From contig JAEVYS010000119.1 in NCBI GenBank assembly GCA_023392635.1, positions 1-40,686 on the forward strand: a stretch of 40,686 nucleotides of DNA, written 5' to 3'. Under the pieces are notes generated by a model. The model worked only from the letters and a program-made list of their open reading frames with translations. It made no database searches and was not told the origin of the DNA. Every line of letters starts with the position of its first letter. The stretch's first letter is position 1. This document shows, one piece after another, positions 32,666 to 40,686 of the stretch. The translations under genes were made by a program, and so were the position numbers. This DNA is from Actinomycetes bacterium. Lineage in GTDB: Bacteria > Actinomycetota > Actinomycetes > Propionibacteriales > Propionibacteriaceae.

Positions 32666-35052
32666 GCGGCGACCACCGGTCCGAATGGGACTGAGGTGCG
32701 GTGCGAGGTGCAGTATCCCGGCCTCGTCGCGGTGACCGTCACCGTGATCGTCGCCCCCAGGTCCGCAGCCGTGAGCACCAAACCGGTGCCCGTCGCCCTC
32801 GGGATCGCCTTCCCGTTGCGTGACCACTGGTAGGCGAGTTTCGCCGGCGTCGGAGCCCAGGCGCCGGGGTCGGCGGTGAGCGTGCTCCCGACCACGGCCT
32901 CGCCCCTCACCGTCGGGACCACCGGGGTGAACAGCGCCCGGTGCACGTGGACGCCCCGGGAGTACTCGACGTGCGAGGCGAAGCCCGGCCTGGTCCCGGT
33001 GACCTTCACCCGGAGGTCGTCGCCGACATCGCCCGGCTTCACGCGGTACGTGCTGCCGGTGGCGCCCTTGATCGAGGTGCGGTTGCGCTGCCACTGGTAG
33101 TGGAGGGTGACTCCGTCGTCCCAGCCGGTGGCGGTGGCCGTGAGGGTCGCGTCCGTCGCCGCGGTGCCGGTGATCGTCGGCCTGGCCGAGGTGCGGATCT
33201 CACCCTTGCCGACCTTCGAACTGGGTGCGGAGCAGCGTCCGGTGCTGGCGTAGCCATCGAGGTGCCCCGTCACGCACACGGAGAGGCGGTGGCTGAGGTC
33301 GGCCGCGACGGAGAGGTAGTCACCTTCCGTGCCCCCCGGGCCGGCGATGGCCGAGCCGTCGCGGAACCACTGGTAGGTGAAGTGGTCGACCCTCGGCACC
33401 CAGGTGCCGGTGACCGGCCGCACGGCGGTCCCGACGCGCGGAAGCCCGTTGATCCTGGGCTCGTACGTCCGCACGAAGCGCAAGTACGGCCCAGCCTGCT
33501 GGCTGATGCGGCCAGAGAAGGACGCCGGCTGGTCCGACGCGTTGCTGAACGCCAGCGAATACGTGCCGGCGACCGGATACGTCACCAGGCCGTCCGTACA
33601 GGTCGCGGCCGAGGTTCCGGTGAAGCACAACGCCGTCCCGTCGCGGTCACGGATCCCCAGTGGGACGGGCACGCCGACGGTCGCCCTGACCGGCGACATG
33701 ATCGACTGCCACTGCGCCGAGACCCGTGCCGGACTGGCAGCGAACGGGCTCAGGTCACTGATCTGGTTGCTCCCGAGATACACATCGATGAGGTGGGGAA
33801 GTCCGGCCACGGGGGACGGATCGGTCACCCGGTTCCCGTCGAGGTACAGGTACTCCAGGCTCGACATGTCCTTCAACGGGGTCAGGTCGGAGATCTGGTT
33901 CCCCGGCAGCCACAGAGTGGTCGGACGGAGGTCGGCGAGTGGCAGCAGGGAGGTGATCCGGTTCCGCGACAACTCGAGGTCCTTCAGCTGGGTGAGGGCC
34001 GAGAGCGGGGAGAGGTCGCTGATCGCATTGCCCGTGAGCGAGAGCCTCGTCAGGCCGGTCAGGCCGGCAAGAGGTCGCAGGTCCGAGATCTGATTGTCGT
34101 CCAGGTTGAGGGTTCGGAGCGCGGACTGTCCCGCCAGCGGCCGGAGGTCGCTGAGTCGGCTGCGCGACAGCCAGAGTTCGGTCAGCGCCGGCTCGCCGGC
34201 GAGGGGTTCGATGTCCGTGATAGGGCTGCCGAACAGGTACAGCTGGGTGAGGTCCGTCAAAGCGGCGAGGGCGGAGAGGTCGACCAGCGCCCGGTCGGTG
34301 TCGCTGCCATAGGCGTCGCCGCTGTACAGCCGCTGCAGGTGGCTCGCTGCCTCGAGCCCGTCCAGCGACCCCAGTGCGGGGGTGTCCAGGGTCAGCGAGG
34401 TCAGGCTCGCGGGGAACCCGATCTCATCCAGGCGGGAAAGTTCGGCGTCGATGATGATCAGGCGGCTGAGCGGGAGCCCGGCGAGGACGCGGAAGTCGGA
34501 GGCCGGGTTGTCGCCGATCTCGACGCTGCTCAGGCCCGTGAAGCCTTCCAGTTGTCCCGCGTCGGTGAGGGCGGTCCCGTGGAGGAAGAGGGACCGCAGA
34601 GTCGCCACCCCCGCCAGCGGGGTCAGGTCCGCGACCGGGGTGTCCTCGAGGTAGACGGTGGTGAGGGCTGGGAGGCCGGCCAGGGGGGTGAGGTCGGTCA
34701 CGCTGCTGCCGGAGATCTCGAGCGTCGTGAGCTGGCTGTCGCCGGTCAGGGGCGTGAGGTCGGAGAATCCACCGTTCATGAACAGGGCCGAGCGGATGGA
34801 GGTGAACGCCTCGAGCCCGGTGAGGTCGTCGATGTCGAGGTCGTGGTAGGTGCAGTTCAGGTTCTTCAGCCCGACCGCCCGGTCCCTGATGACCTCGGCC
34901 CCCGGCGCGAGGCCGAGGTTGCGCTCGACGCAGCGGCGAAGGTCCGGGTCGGGCAGGGTCACCGAGTCGGCGGCGTTCGCGGGGATGGCGCCCAGGCCGG
35001 CCATCACGAGGGCGAGCGTCATGCCCACCGCGCCGAGAGCGCCCTTCTTCAC
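32662..35052 (-). CDS. secreted leucine-rich-repeat protein with C-terminal Ig-like repeats
   Basis: This 796-residue exported protein has a signal peptide (KKGALGAVGMTLALVMAGLG, then IPANAA). About a dozen 20-22 residue leucine-rich repeats of the SDS22/internalin type follow, each with ISDLxPLAGLxxLxxLxLxxN-like spacing (to about residue 470). The C-terminal part has at least three Ig-like A-type repeats with YQW and a conserved G-Y/F end (FTYQWFRDGSAI, LHYQWQRNRTSI, LAYQWSRNGKAI). No sortase motif or membrane anchor is seen, so it is secreted or wall-bound. Binding partners are unknown. The GTG at 35052 follows GGAGGTGGTC; earlier starts lie before the signal. A TAGGCT -10 is at 35086-35081. 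Confidence 0.88.
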   Translation of the reverse strand: MKKGALGAVGMTLALVMAGLGAIPANAADSVTLPDPDLRRCVERNLGLAPGAEVIRDRAVGLKNLNCTYHDLDIDDLTGLEAFTSIRSALFMNGGFSDLTPLTGDSQLTTLEISGSSVTDLTPLAGLPALTTVYLEDTPVADLTPLAGVATLRSLFLHGTALTDAGQLEGFTGLSSVEIGDNPASDFRVLAGLPLSRLIIIDAELSRLDEIGFPASLTSLTLDTPALGSLDGLEAASHLQRLYSGDAYGSDTDRALVDLSALAALTDLTQLYLFGSPITDIEPLAGEPALTELWLSRSRLSDLRPLAGQSALRTLNLDDNQISDLRPLAGLTGLTRLSLTGNAISDLSPLSALTQLKDLELSRNRITSLLPLADLRPTTLWLPGNQISDLTPLKDMSSLEYLYLDGNRVTDPSPVAGLPHLIDVYLGSNQISDLSPFAASPARVSAQWQSIMSPVRATVGVPVPLGIRDRDGTALCFTGTSAATCTDGLVTYPVAGTYSLAFSNASDQPASFSGRISQQAGPYLRFVRTYEPRINGLPRVGTAVRPVTGTWVPRVDHFTYQWFRDGSAIAGPGGTEGDYLSVAADLSHRLSVCVTGHLDGYASTGRCSAPSSKVGKGEIRTSARPTITGTAATDATLTATATGWDDGVTLHYQWQRNRTSIKGATGSTYRVKPGDVGDDLRVKVTGTRPGFASHVEYSRGVHVHRALFTPVVPTVRGEAVVGSTLTADPGAWAPTPAKLAYQWSRNGKAIPRATGTGLVLTAADLGATITVTVTATRPGYCTSHRTSVPFGPVVAA

Positions 35053-35194
35053 GACCACCTCCGAGTCCGCCGTCGGCAGCAGCCTAGGAAAGCGCCGCGC
35101 CGTGCAGGCGTGATCAGCGAAGTTCGTACGGCGTCGCCGCCGAACGGCGCACCGGGAGGTGCCGTGGCACGACCGGAGCACGCTTTCCCACACC

Positions 35195-35211
35195 TGAGAC
35201 GACCTGTCTCA
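35195..35211 (+). promoter_or_regulatory. operator-like palindrome upstream of the transcarboxylase operon
   Basis: TGAGAC (35195-35200) and GTCTCA (35206-35211) form a perfect inverted repeat around GACCT. It lies 62 bases before the 5S start in the 220-base divergent gap and could bind a dimeric regulator. The rest of the gap shows a ribosome binding site (GAGGA, 35261-35265) but no strong -10. Confidence 0.4.
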
Positions 35212-35272
35212 CGCCTGTCCCGATTCAGGCGGATACGACGAGGTGTAGTAGAGGGTCTGCGAGGATATAACC

Positions 35273-36769
35273 ATGAGTCAGCGAACCATTGGTGTTACCG
35301 AGCTCGCCCTCCGCGACGCACACCAGAGCCTCATGGCGACCCGCATGGCCCTCGAAGACATGGTCGAGGCCTGCGAGGACATCGACCAGGCGGGCTACTG
35401 GAGCGTCGAGTGCTGGGGCGGCGCTACCTACGATGCGTGTATCCGGTTCCTCAACGAGGACCCCTGGGTGCGTCTGCGGACGTTCCGCGAACTGATGCCC
35501 AACTCCCGCCTCCAGATGCTGCTGCGCGGCCAGAACCTGCTCGGCTACCGCCACTACGAGGACGAAGTGGTGGAGCGGTTCGTGGACAAGTCCGCGGAGA
35601 ACGGCATGGACGTGTTCCGCGTGTTCGACGCGCTGAACGACCCCCGCAACATGGCCCACGCGATGCAGGCGGTCAAGAAGACCGGCAAGCACGCCCAGGG
35701 CACCATCTGCTACACGATCTCCCCGCTGCACACCGTCGAGGGCTACGTGCACCTGGCCGGCCAGCTGCTCGACATGGGTGCCGAGTCGCTCGCCCTGAAG
35801 GACATGGCCGCGTTGCTGCAGCCGCAGCCCGCCTACGACATCATCCGCGGCATCAAGGAGACCTACGGCGAGCAGGTGCAGGTCAACGTGCACTGCCACG
35901 CCACCACCGGCGTCACCCTGGTGACCCTGATGAAGGCGATCGAGGCCGGTGCCGACGTCGTCGACTCGGCGATCAGCTCGATGTCGCTCGGCCCGGGCCA
36001 CAACCCGACCGAGTCGCTCGTCGCCATGCTCGAGGGCACCCCGTACACGACGAACCTCGACCCCGAGCGCCTCACCCGCATCCGTGACCACTTCGCGAAG
36101 GTCCGTCCCAAGTACGCCGAGTTCGAGTCGGCCACCCTCGTGGACACCGACATCTTCTCCAGCCAGATCCCGGGCGGCATGCTCTCGAACATGGAGAGCC
36201 AGCTGAAGGCCCAGGGCGCCGGCGACCGGATCAAGGAGGTCATGGCCGAGGTTCCGCTGGTCAAGGCCGATGCCGGTCACCCGCCGCTGGTCACGCCGTC
36301 CAGCCAGATCGTGGGCACTCAGGCCGTCTTCAACGTCCTGATGGGCAAGTACAAGGTGATGACCGGCGAGTTCGCCGACCTGATGCTCGGCTACTACGGC
36401 GAGTGCATCGGCGAGCGCAACCCGGAGGTCGTCGCGATCGCCCAGGCGCAGGCCAAGAAGGAGCCGATCACCGTCCGCCCGGCCGACCTGATCCCGCCGG
36501 AGTGGGACAAGCTGGTCGCCGACGCGTCCAAGCTGGACGGGTTCGACGGCACCGACGAGGACGTGCTCACCTACGCGATGTTCCCCGGTGTCGCGCCCGG
36601 CTTCTTCGCCGCCCGCGACGAGGGCCCGAAGAACGTCGGCAAGACCCCCGAGCAGCTGAAGGCCGAGGCGGACGCCGCCAGCGGTGCGGCCAACGCCGTC
36701 CGTGGCCCGATCAAGTACAAGGTCTCCCTGGGCGGACGCGAGCACAGCGTCTCCGTAGAGATGGCGTGA
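35273..36769 (+). CDS. methylmalonyl-CoA carboxytransferase 5S subunit
   Basis: This 498-residue 5S subunit of transcarboxylase moves the carboxyl group between biotin on the 1.3S subunit and pyruvate, giving oxaloacetate in the Wood-Werkman propionate cycle. The TIM barrel has the metal-binding Asp in LALRDAHQS (Asp15), the carbamylated lysine in SLALKDMAAL (Lys176) and the metal histidines in NVHCHATT (His207, His209). Each is offset by the same eight residues from the positions I recall for the Propionibacterium shermanii enzyme, so the whole barrel aligns. A C-terminal region follows. It starts the operon, 13 bases before the 12S gene. Confidence 0.95.
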   Translation: MSQRTIGVTELALRDAHQSLMATRMALEDMVEACEDIDQAGYWSVECWGGATYDACIRFLNEDPWVRLRTFRELMPNSRLQMLLRGQNLLGYRHYEDEVVERFVDKSAENGMDVFRVFDALNDPRNMAHAMQAVKKTGKHAQGTICYTISPLHTVEGYVHLAGQLLDMGAESLALKDMAALLQPQPAYDIIRGIKETYGEQVQVNVHCHATTGVTLVTLMKAIEAGADVVDSAISSMSLGPGHNPTESLVAMLEGTPYTTNLDPERLTRIRDHFAKVRPKYAEFESATLVDTDIFSSQIPGGMLSNMESQLKAQGAGDRIKEVMAEVPLVKADAGHPPLVTPSSQIVGTQAVFNVLMGKYKVMTGEFADLMLGYYGECIGERNPEVVAIAQAQAKKEPITVRPADLIPPEWDKLVADASKLDGFDGTDEDVLTYAMFPGVAPGFFAARDEGPKNVGKTPEQLKAEADAASGAANAVRGPIKYKVSLGGREHSVSVEMA

Positions 36770-36781
36770 GGTAAGGAACAG

Positions 36782-38344
36782 ATGACCACCAAGAAGCCAG
36801 TTTCCATGAAGAAGCGGGTGGCCGAACTTCTCGAAGCCCGCACCACCGCCCGCCTCGGCGGCGGTGAGGCCCGCCTCAACAAGCAGCGCGAGAGCGGGAA
36901 GATGACCGCCCGCGAGCGCATCGACGCGCTGATCGACGCCGACAGCTTCCAGGAGATCGGGCTGTTCCGGAAGAACCGCACCGTCACCTTCGGCATGGAC
37001 ACCGCGGACATGCCGGCCGACGGCGTCGTGACCGGCACCGCGACGGTGTTCGGACGCCCCGTTCACATCGCCAGCCAGGACTTCACCGTCATGGGCGGGT
37101 CCGCGGGCGAGACGCACTCGAAGAAGGTCGTCGCGATGATGGAGGCGGCGCTGGAGACCGGCACCCCGTTCATCTTCATCAACGACTCGGGCGGCGCGCG
37201 GGTGCAGGAGGGCATCGACTCCCTGTCCGGCTACGGCCAGGTGTTCTACGCCAACGTCCTGCTCTCCGGCGTCGTGCCGCAGATCTCGATCATCGCCGGC
37301 CCCTGCGCCGGTGGCGCGGCCTACTCCCCGGCCCTGACCGACTTCGTGATCCAGACCCGCAAGGCCCACATGTTCATCACCGGGCCGAGCGTGATCAAGC
37401 AGGTCACCGGTGAGGACGTCACCTCCGACCGCCTCGGCGGCGCGGACGCGCACATGGCGGTCTCCGGCGTCAACCACTTCGTTGCCGACGACGACGAGCA
37501 GGCGATCCTGATCGCCAAGAAGCTGCTCAGCTTCCTGCCGCAGAACAACACCGAAGAGGCCCCGCTGGTCGACGGCGACTACAACGTCGAGTACGACCCG
37601 TCGCTGCACGACGTCGTCCCGGTGGACGGCAAGCAGGGCTACGACATCCGCGAGGTCATCGGCCGGGTCGTCGACAATGCCGACTTCCTCGAGGTGCAGG
37701 CGGGCTACGCCGGCAATATCGTGGTGGGCTTCGCCCGCATCAACGGGCGCAGCGTCGGTATCGTCGCCAACCAGCCGAACGTGATGGCCGGCGTGCTGGA
37801 CATCAACTCCTCGGACAAGGGCAGCCGGTTCGTCCGCTTCTGCAACGCGTTCAACATCCCGATCGTCACCTTCGTCGACGTCCCGGGCTACATGCCCGGC
37901 GTCGCCCAGGAGCACGGCGGCATCATCCGCCACGGAGCGAAGATGCTGTACGCCTACTCCGCGGCGTCGGTCCCGAAGATCACGGTGGTGCTGCGCAAGG
38001 CCTACGGTGGCGCCTACATCGCCATGGCCTGCAAGGACCTCGGCGCCGACAAGGTGTTCGCCTGGCCGACCGCCGAGATCGCGGTGATGGGTGCCGAGGG
38101 TGCCGCCGAGATCGTGTTCCGCAAGGAGATCAACGCCGCCGAGGATCCGGTCGCGAGGCGCGCCGAGCTGGTGGAGGAGTACCGCAACACGTTCTCGACG
38201 CCGTTCGTCGCGGCCGCCCGCGGCCTGGTGGACGACATCATCGATCCGGGTGACACCCGTCGCAAGGTCGCCATGGCGCTCGAGCTCCTGGCCACCAAGC
38301 GCGAACTGCGTCCGGCCAAGAAGCACGGCCTCGGGCCGGTGTGA
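36782..38344 (+). CDS. methylmalonyl-CoA carboxytransferase 12S subunit
   Basis: This 520-residue 12S subunit forms the hexameric core of transcarboxylase and moves the carboxyl group from methylmalonyl-CoA to biotin. It has two crotonase-fold carboxyltransferase halves. The CoA-site loops include FINDSGGARVQEGIDSLSGY and IAGPCAGGAAYSPALTDF in the first half, and PGYMPGVAQEHGGIIRHGAK and RKAYGGAYIAMACK in the second. The same family includes propionyl-CoA carboxylase beta chains, but adjacency to 5S and 1.3S genes fixes its role. Its stop precedes the small ORF by five bases. Confidence 0.95.
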   Translation: MTTKKPVSMKKRVAELLEARTTARLGGGEARLNKQRESGKMTARERIDALIDADSFQEIGLFRKNRTVTFGMDTADMPADGVVTGTATVFGRPVHIASQDFTVMGGSAGETHSKKVVAMMEAALETGTPFIFINDSGGARVQEGIDSLSGYGQVFYANVLLSGVVPQISIIAGPCAGGAAYSPALTDFVIQTRKAHMFITGPSVIKQVTGEDVTSDRLGGADAHMAVSGVNHFVADDDEQAILIAKKLLSFLPQNNTEEAPLVDGDYNVEYDPSLHDVVPVDGKQGYDIREVIGRVVDNADFLEVQAGYAGNIVVGFARINGRSVGIVANQPNVMAGVLDINSSDKGSRFVRFCNAFNIPIVTFVDVPGYMPGVAQEHGGIIRHGAKMLYAYSAASVPKITVVLRKAYGGAYIAMACKDLGADKVFAWPTAEIAVMGAEGAAEIVFRKEINAAEDPVARRAELVEEYRNTFSTPFVAAARGLVDDIIDPGDTRRKVAMALELLATKRELRPAKKHGLGPV

Positions 38345-38349
38345 TCGAC

Positions 38350-38607
38350 ATGTCCACGAACGAGGAACTGCTGGAGCTCGTCCAGTCGCTCACCGAGCGG
38401 ATCGACGGTCTCGAGATCAAGATCAAGCAGCTCGAGGTGCTCGGCCAGGACGTTCCCGAGGAGACCATGGTGGCCATCGCGGCCGCCGTGGCCGCCTACC
38501 TCGGCCACCGGGCGAAGCGCCGCCAGCGGCACTTCACGACGGGGCCGAACTGGACGTCGAACACCCGGCGCTCGCAGCACGCCCACCACCCGCTGTACAC
38601 CCGCTAA
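38350..38607 (+). CDS. small protein of the transcarboxylase operon
   Basis: This 85-residue protein lies between the 12S and 1.3S genes. It has an N-terminal amphipathic helix or coiled coil (TNEELLELVQSLTERIDGLE) and the motif EETMVAIAAAVAAYLG, then a basic His/Arg-rich tail. The AIAAAVAAYLG block resembles the C-terminal tail of OadG-like and other small subunits of biotin-dependent decarboxylases, suggesting an assembly or linking subunit; this is inferred. It is not a transporter, since the helix is too short. A GTG at 38341 is also in frame but overlaps the 12S stop; ATG 38350 is preferred. Nine bases separate it from the 1.3S gene. Confidence 0.75.
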   Translation: MSTNEELLELVQSLTERIDGLEIKIKQLEVLGQDVPEETMVAIAAAVAAYLGHRAKRRQRHFTTGPNWTSNTRRSQHAHHPLYTR

Positions 38608-38616
38608 GGAAGACCA

Positions 38617-38982
38617 ATGAAACTGAAAGTGACTGTCAACGGGGTCGCGTACGACATCGACGTGGAGGTCGAGGAGCAGGAGGCCCCGACCCTCGGCGCC
38701 ATCGTCATCGGTGGGGGCGCGACGTCCCACACGGTCGCCCCGACGACCGCGTCCGTCCAGGCCGCCTCCGCCAACGCGGTCGTCGCGCCGCTGGCCGGCA
38801 CGGTGGCCCGCGTCCTGGTCGAGGAAGGCCAGGAGATCGAGGCCGGCGAGGTGCTGTGCGTCCTCGAGGCCATGAAGATGGAGACCGAGATCACCGCGCC
38901 GAAGTCCGGCAAGGTCGCCCGGATCCTCGTCGACAAGGGCACCGCCGTGCAGGCGGGCGAGGGCCTGATCGAACTCGACTGA
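38617..38982 (+). CDS. methylmalonyl-CoA carboxytransferase 1.3S biotin carrier subunit
   Basis: This 121-residue biotinyl subunit carries the carboxyl group between the 12S and 5S active sites. The biotin-accepting lysine is Lys87 in LEAMKMETE, inside the lipoyl/biotinyl domain (about 54-121). The N-terminal segment MKLKVTVNGVAYDIDVEV binds the other subunits, and a Ser/Thr/Ala linker joins the two. Length is close to the classical 123-residue protein. It ends the operon and is followed 8 bases later by a long terminator hairpin. A biotin ligase is needed but is not in this window. Confidence 0.95.
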   Translation: MKLKVTVNGVAYDIDVEVEEQEAPTLGAIVIGGGATSHTVAPTTASVQAASANAVVAPLAGTVARVLVEEGQEIEAGEVLCVLEAMKMETEITAPKSGKVARILVDKGTAVQAGEGLIELD

Positions 38983-38990
38983 TCAGCAAC

Positions 38991-39044
38991 CACGCAGAGT
39001 GGCCCGTGAGTGTCGTCATCGACACTTACGGGCCACTTTGCGTG
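38991..39044. terminator. bidirectional terminator of transcarboxylase and SDR genes
   Basis: A 25-bp stem (38991-39015 with 39020-39044) has only two G.T positions and a TCAT loop. It lies between the convergent 1.3S (ending 38982) and SDR (ending 39052) genes and can serve both. No long T-run follows on either strand, as is common in high-GC bacteria. Confidence 0.85.
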
Positions 39045-39051
39045 TCAGGAA

Positions 39052-39798
39052 TCAGTTGTAGGTGCCGCGGAACACCTTGTGTTGCGCGGGCTGGGCGACC
39101 GGACGGATGGTGAGCCGGTCGATGTTCACGTGAGCCGGACGGGTGGCCATCCAGGTGATCGCCTCGGCGACGTCCTCGGCCGTCAGCGGGCCGGGGACGC
39201 CCTCGTAGATGCTGTCCGCCCGCTCCTGGTCCCCGCCGTAGCGGGTGAGCGAGAACTCCTCGGTGTGCACCATGCCGGGCGAGATCTCGGTGATGCGGAC
39301 GGGCTGGTCGAAGAACTCCAGCCGCAGGGCGCCGGCGATCATCCGTTCGGCAGCCTTCGCGCCGCAGTACCCCGCACCGCCCTCGTACGGACCGTCCGCC
39401 GCCACCGAGGTGACGAAGACGATCGCGCCGCGGGCGGCCACGAGCGCCGGCAGCAGCGCCCTCGTGACCCGTTCGGTGCCGATCACGTTCACCTCGTACA
39501 TCCGCTGCCACGCATCGATGTCGGCCGCGGCGACGGGCTCCTGCCCGAAGGCCCCGCCGGCGTTGTTGACCAGCACCTCCAGTTCTGGCCCGACCGCCTC
39601 GGCCAGGGCAGCCACGTCCGTATCCTTCGTGACGTCGCAGGCCAGGGCCCGTCCGCCGATCTCGTCGGCCAGCGTCTGGATGCGGTCGACCCGGCGAGCC
39701 GCGCAGACCACCTGGAAGCCCTCGGCGGCCAGCTGTCTGGCGGTGGCAGCCCCGATCCCGCTGCTGGCCCCCGTCACTACCGCGATTCCACGTCCCAT
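39052..39798 (-). CDS. short-chain dehydrogenase/reductase (classical SDR)
   Basis: This 248-residue NAD(P)-dependent oxidoreductase has the cofactor loop VVTGASSGIGAATA and the AARRVDRI segment after beta-2, whose basic residues favour NADP. The structural NNAG (LEVLVNNAGGAF), catalytic Ser in IVFVTSVAADGP, and Tyr and Lys in GYCGAKAAE are all present. The substrate cannot be read; the family includes serine/3-hydroxy acid dehydrogenases of the YdfG type, which it resembles. The ATG at 39798 is chosen because the cofactor loop follows within a few residues; the frame upstream is non-homologous. It is convergent with the transcarboxylase operon and divergent from gpmA (65 bases). Confidence 0.88.
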   Translation of the reverse strand: MGRGIAVVTGASSGIGAATARQLAAEGFQVVCAARRVDRIQTLADEIGGRALACDVTKDTDVAALAEAVGPELEVLVNNAGGAFGQEPVAAADIDAWQRMYEVNVIGTERVTRALLPALVAARGAIVFVTSVAADGPYEGGAGYCGAKAAERMIAGALRLEFFDQPVRITEISPGMVHTEEFSLTRYGGDQERADSIYEGVPGPLTAEDVAEAITWMATRPAHVNIDRLTIRPVAQPAQHKVFRGTYN

Positions 39799-39851
39799 GC
39801 GGCCATCCTGCCAGCCCCGAACACCCCGGCTCCCGGACGGCCGAGGGCCGA

Positions 39852-39857
39852 TAGGCT
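39852..39857 (+). promoter_or_regulatory. leaderless-type -10 of gpmA
   Basis: TAGGCT is followed by six C residues and the ATG at 39864. The run of C leaves no room for a Shine-Dalgarno sequence, so this glycolytic gene is probably translated from a leaderless message. Confidence 0.6.
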
Positions 39858-39863
39858 CCCCCC

Positions 39864-40613
39864 ATGACTGCAACGCTGATCCTGCTCCGCCATGGTGAGA
39901 GCGAATGGAACGCCAAGAACCTGTTCACCGGGTGGGTGGACGTCGACATCAACGAGAAGGGTGTCGGTGAGGCCAAGCGCGGCGCCGAGCTGCTGAAGGC
40001 CGAGGGGCTGCTCCCCGACGTGGTGCACACCTCCGTGCTGCGACGCGCCATCCACACCGCCTACCTGGCGCTGGACGGCTGCGACCGCCACTGGATCCCG
40101 GTGCGACGTTCGTGGCGGCTCAACGAGCGCCACTACGGCAACCTGCAGGGCAAGAACAAGGCCGAGACGCTCGAGGCGTACGGCGAGGAGAAGTTCATGC
40201 TCTGGCGCCGTTCCTACGACACGCCGCCGCCCGCGCTGGACGCCGACAACACCTACACCCAGTTCGACGATCCGCGCTACGCCTTCCTCCCGCCGGAGGC
40301 GCGTCCGCTCACCGAGTGCCTCAAGGACGTGGTGATCCGGATGCTGCCGTACTGGTACGACTCGATCGTGCCGGACCTGCGCGACGGCAAGGTCGTCATC
40401 GTCGTGGCGCACGGCAACTCGCTGCGCGCGCTGGTGAAGCACCTGGACGGCATCAGCGATGCCGACATCGCCGGGCTGAACATCCCGACCGGCATCCCGC
40501 TGGTCTACGAGCTGGACGACGACCTGCGCCCGACCACCCCGGGGGGCCGCTACCTCGACCCGGACGCCGCCGCCGCCGCGATCGAGGCCGTCAAGAACCA
40601 GGGCAAGAAGTAA
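39864..40613 (+). CDS. gpmA: 2,3-bisphosphoglycerate-dependent phosphoglycerate mutase
   Basis: This 249-residue glycolytic enzyme interconverts 3- and 2-phosphoglycerate in the cytoplasm. The phospho-histidine is His10 in LLRHGESEWN, and FTGWVDVDI follows. The GpmA insert is recognisable through RRSWRLNERHYGNLQGKNK and FDDPRYAFLPPEARPLTECL, and the second catalytic histidine lies in VVAHGNSLRALVKHL. Length matches dPGM. It is the fullest histidine phosphatase in this window and is unrelated in role to the one at 4491. It is divergent from the SDR gene. Confidence 0.97.
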   Translation: MTATLILLRHGESEWNAKNLFTGWVDVDINEKGVGEAKRGAELLKAEGLLPDVVHTSVLRRAIHTAYLALDGCDRHWIPVRRSWRLNERHYGNLQGKNKAETLEAYGEEKFMLWRRSYDTPPPALDADNTYTQFDDPRYAFLPPEARPLTECLKDVVIRMLPYWYDSIVPDLRDGKVVIVVAHGNSLRALVKHLDGISDADIAGLNIPTGIPLVYELDDDLRPTTPGGRYLDPDAAAAAIEAVKNQGKK

Positions 40614-40686
40614 CCGTCCCCTGATCCCTCGCAAGCTGTGAGTTGGGCCCTGAGAAAAAGGCCCCACAAAAAACTTTAGGTGTTTA
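40614..40686 (+). other. AT-rich tail after gpmA with a short hairpin
   Basis: These last 73 bases are much less GC-rich than the rest. GGGCC (40645-40649) and GGCCC (40660-40664) form a 5-bp stem with an A-rich loop, followed by CACAAAAAAC. The tail is A-rich rather than T-rich on the plus strand, so a plus-strand intrinsic terminator is doubtful. No gene start can be seen before the window ends. Confidence 0.35.

Noticed and set aside
35225..38326. Long minus-strand open frame opposite the transcarboxylase operon
   Set aside because: It mirrors the 5S and 12S genes in a shadow frame; the plus-strand proteins are unmistakable.

Overview
This is a high-GC, gene-dense actinobacterial chromosome segment, most likely from the family Propionibacteriaceae. 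The strongest marker is a complete Wood-Werkman transcarboxylase operon (5S, 12S and biotinyl 1.3S subunits of methylmalonyl-CoA carboxytransferase, 35273-38982). Mycothiol genes (mycothione reductase, mycothiol synthase), the actinobacterial ribosomal protein bS22, a GlnR-type regulator and System II cytochrome c maturation genes agree with this. I see no prophage, insertion sequence, CRISPR array, tRNA or rRNA. The window is core-type chromosome rather than an accessory island.

Layout, left to right. 1-1714 (minus): 5-oxoprolinase operon pxpA-pxpB-pxpC, with pxpC cut by the window edge. 1769-2788: DUF2891 protein. 2886-4414: small HTH protein, bS22, glutaredoxin-like protein and an autoregulated-looking MerR regulator. 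4491-8938: a tightly overlapped run of histidine phosphatase, ResA-like thioredoxin lipoprotein, CcdA, ResB and CcsB/CcsA for cytochrome c biogenesis. 9013-11639: mycothione reductase and a family-3 glycosidase lipoprotein. 11646-12644 (minus): DUF2510 membrane protein. 12694-16719 (minus): high-affinity phosphate transporter pstS-C-A-B behind an array resembling PHO boxes, divergent from a LacI regulator (16887-17927). 17952-23175 (minus): Nudix/phosphatase protein, polyphosphate kinase joined in frame to mycothiol synthase, a GlnR-like regulator and D-aminoacyl-tRNA deacylase. 23274-24812: unlisted 37-residue membrane peptide, nitrobindin-like protein and YgfZ. 24832-29537 (minus): DUF480-methyltransferase fusion, TypA/BipA and an APC amino-acid permease. 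29716-32665: membrane protein, alpha/beta-hydrolase-like protein and a DUF697-type GTPase. 32662-35052 (minus): secreted leucine-rich-repeat protein. 35273-38982: transcarboxylase operon. 39052-39798 (minus): short-chain dehydrogenase. 39864-40613: phosphoglycerate mutase.

Themes. Phosphate metabolism is concentrated in the middle (Pst uptake, polyphosphate kinase, Nudix/phosphatase), next to nitrogen-type regulation (GlnR) and mycothiol synthesis. Several genes have a TANNNT hexamer exactly six bases before an ATG or GTG, with no Shine-Dalgarno sequence, which implies leaderless transcription.

The most unusual observations are: the open MshD-PPK reading frame with a strong internal ribosome binding site; a palindromic dispersed repeat, one copy of which is translated inside mshD and another of which lies between genes at 31363-31439; a perfect 15-bp hairpin between pstS and pstC; and the tiny leaderless membrane ORF at 23274. 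No completely new multi-gene system is evident. All calls rest on reading the sequence and recalling protein families; no database search was run.
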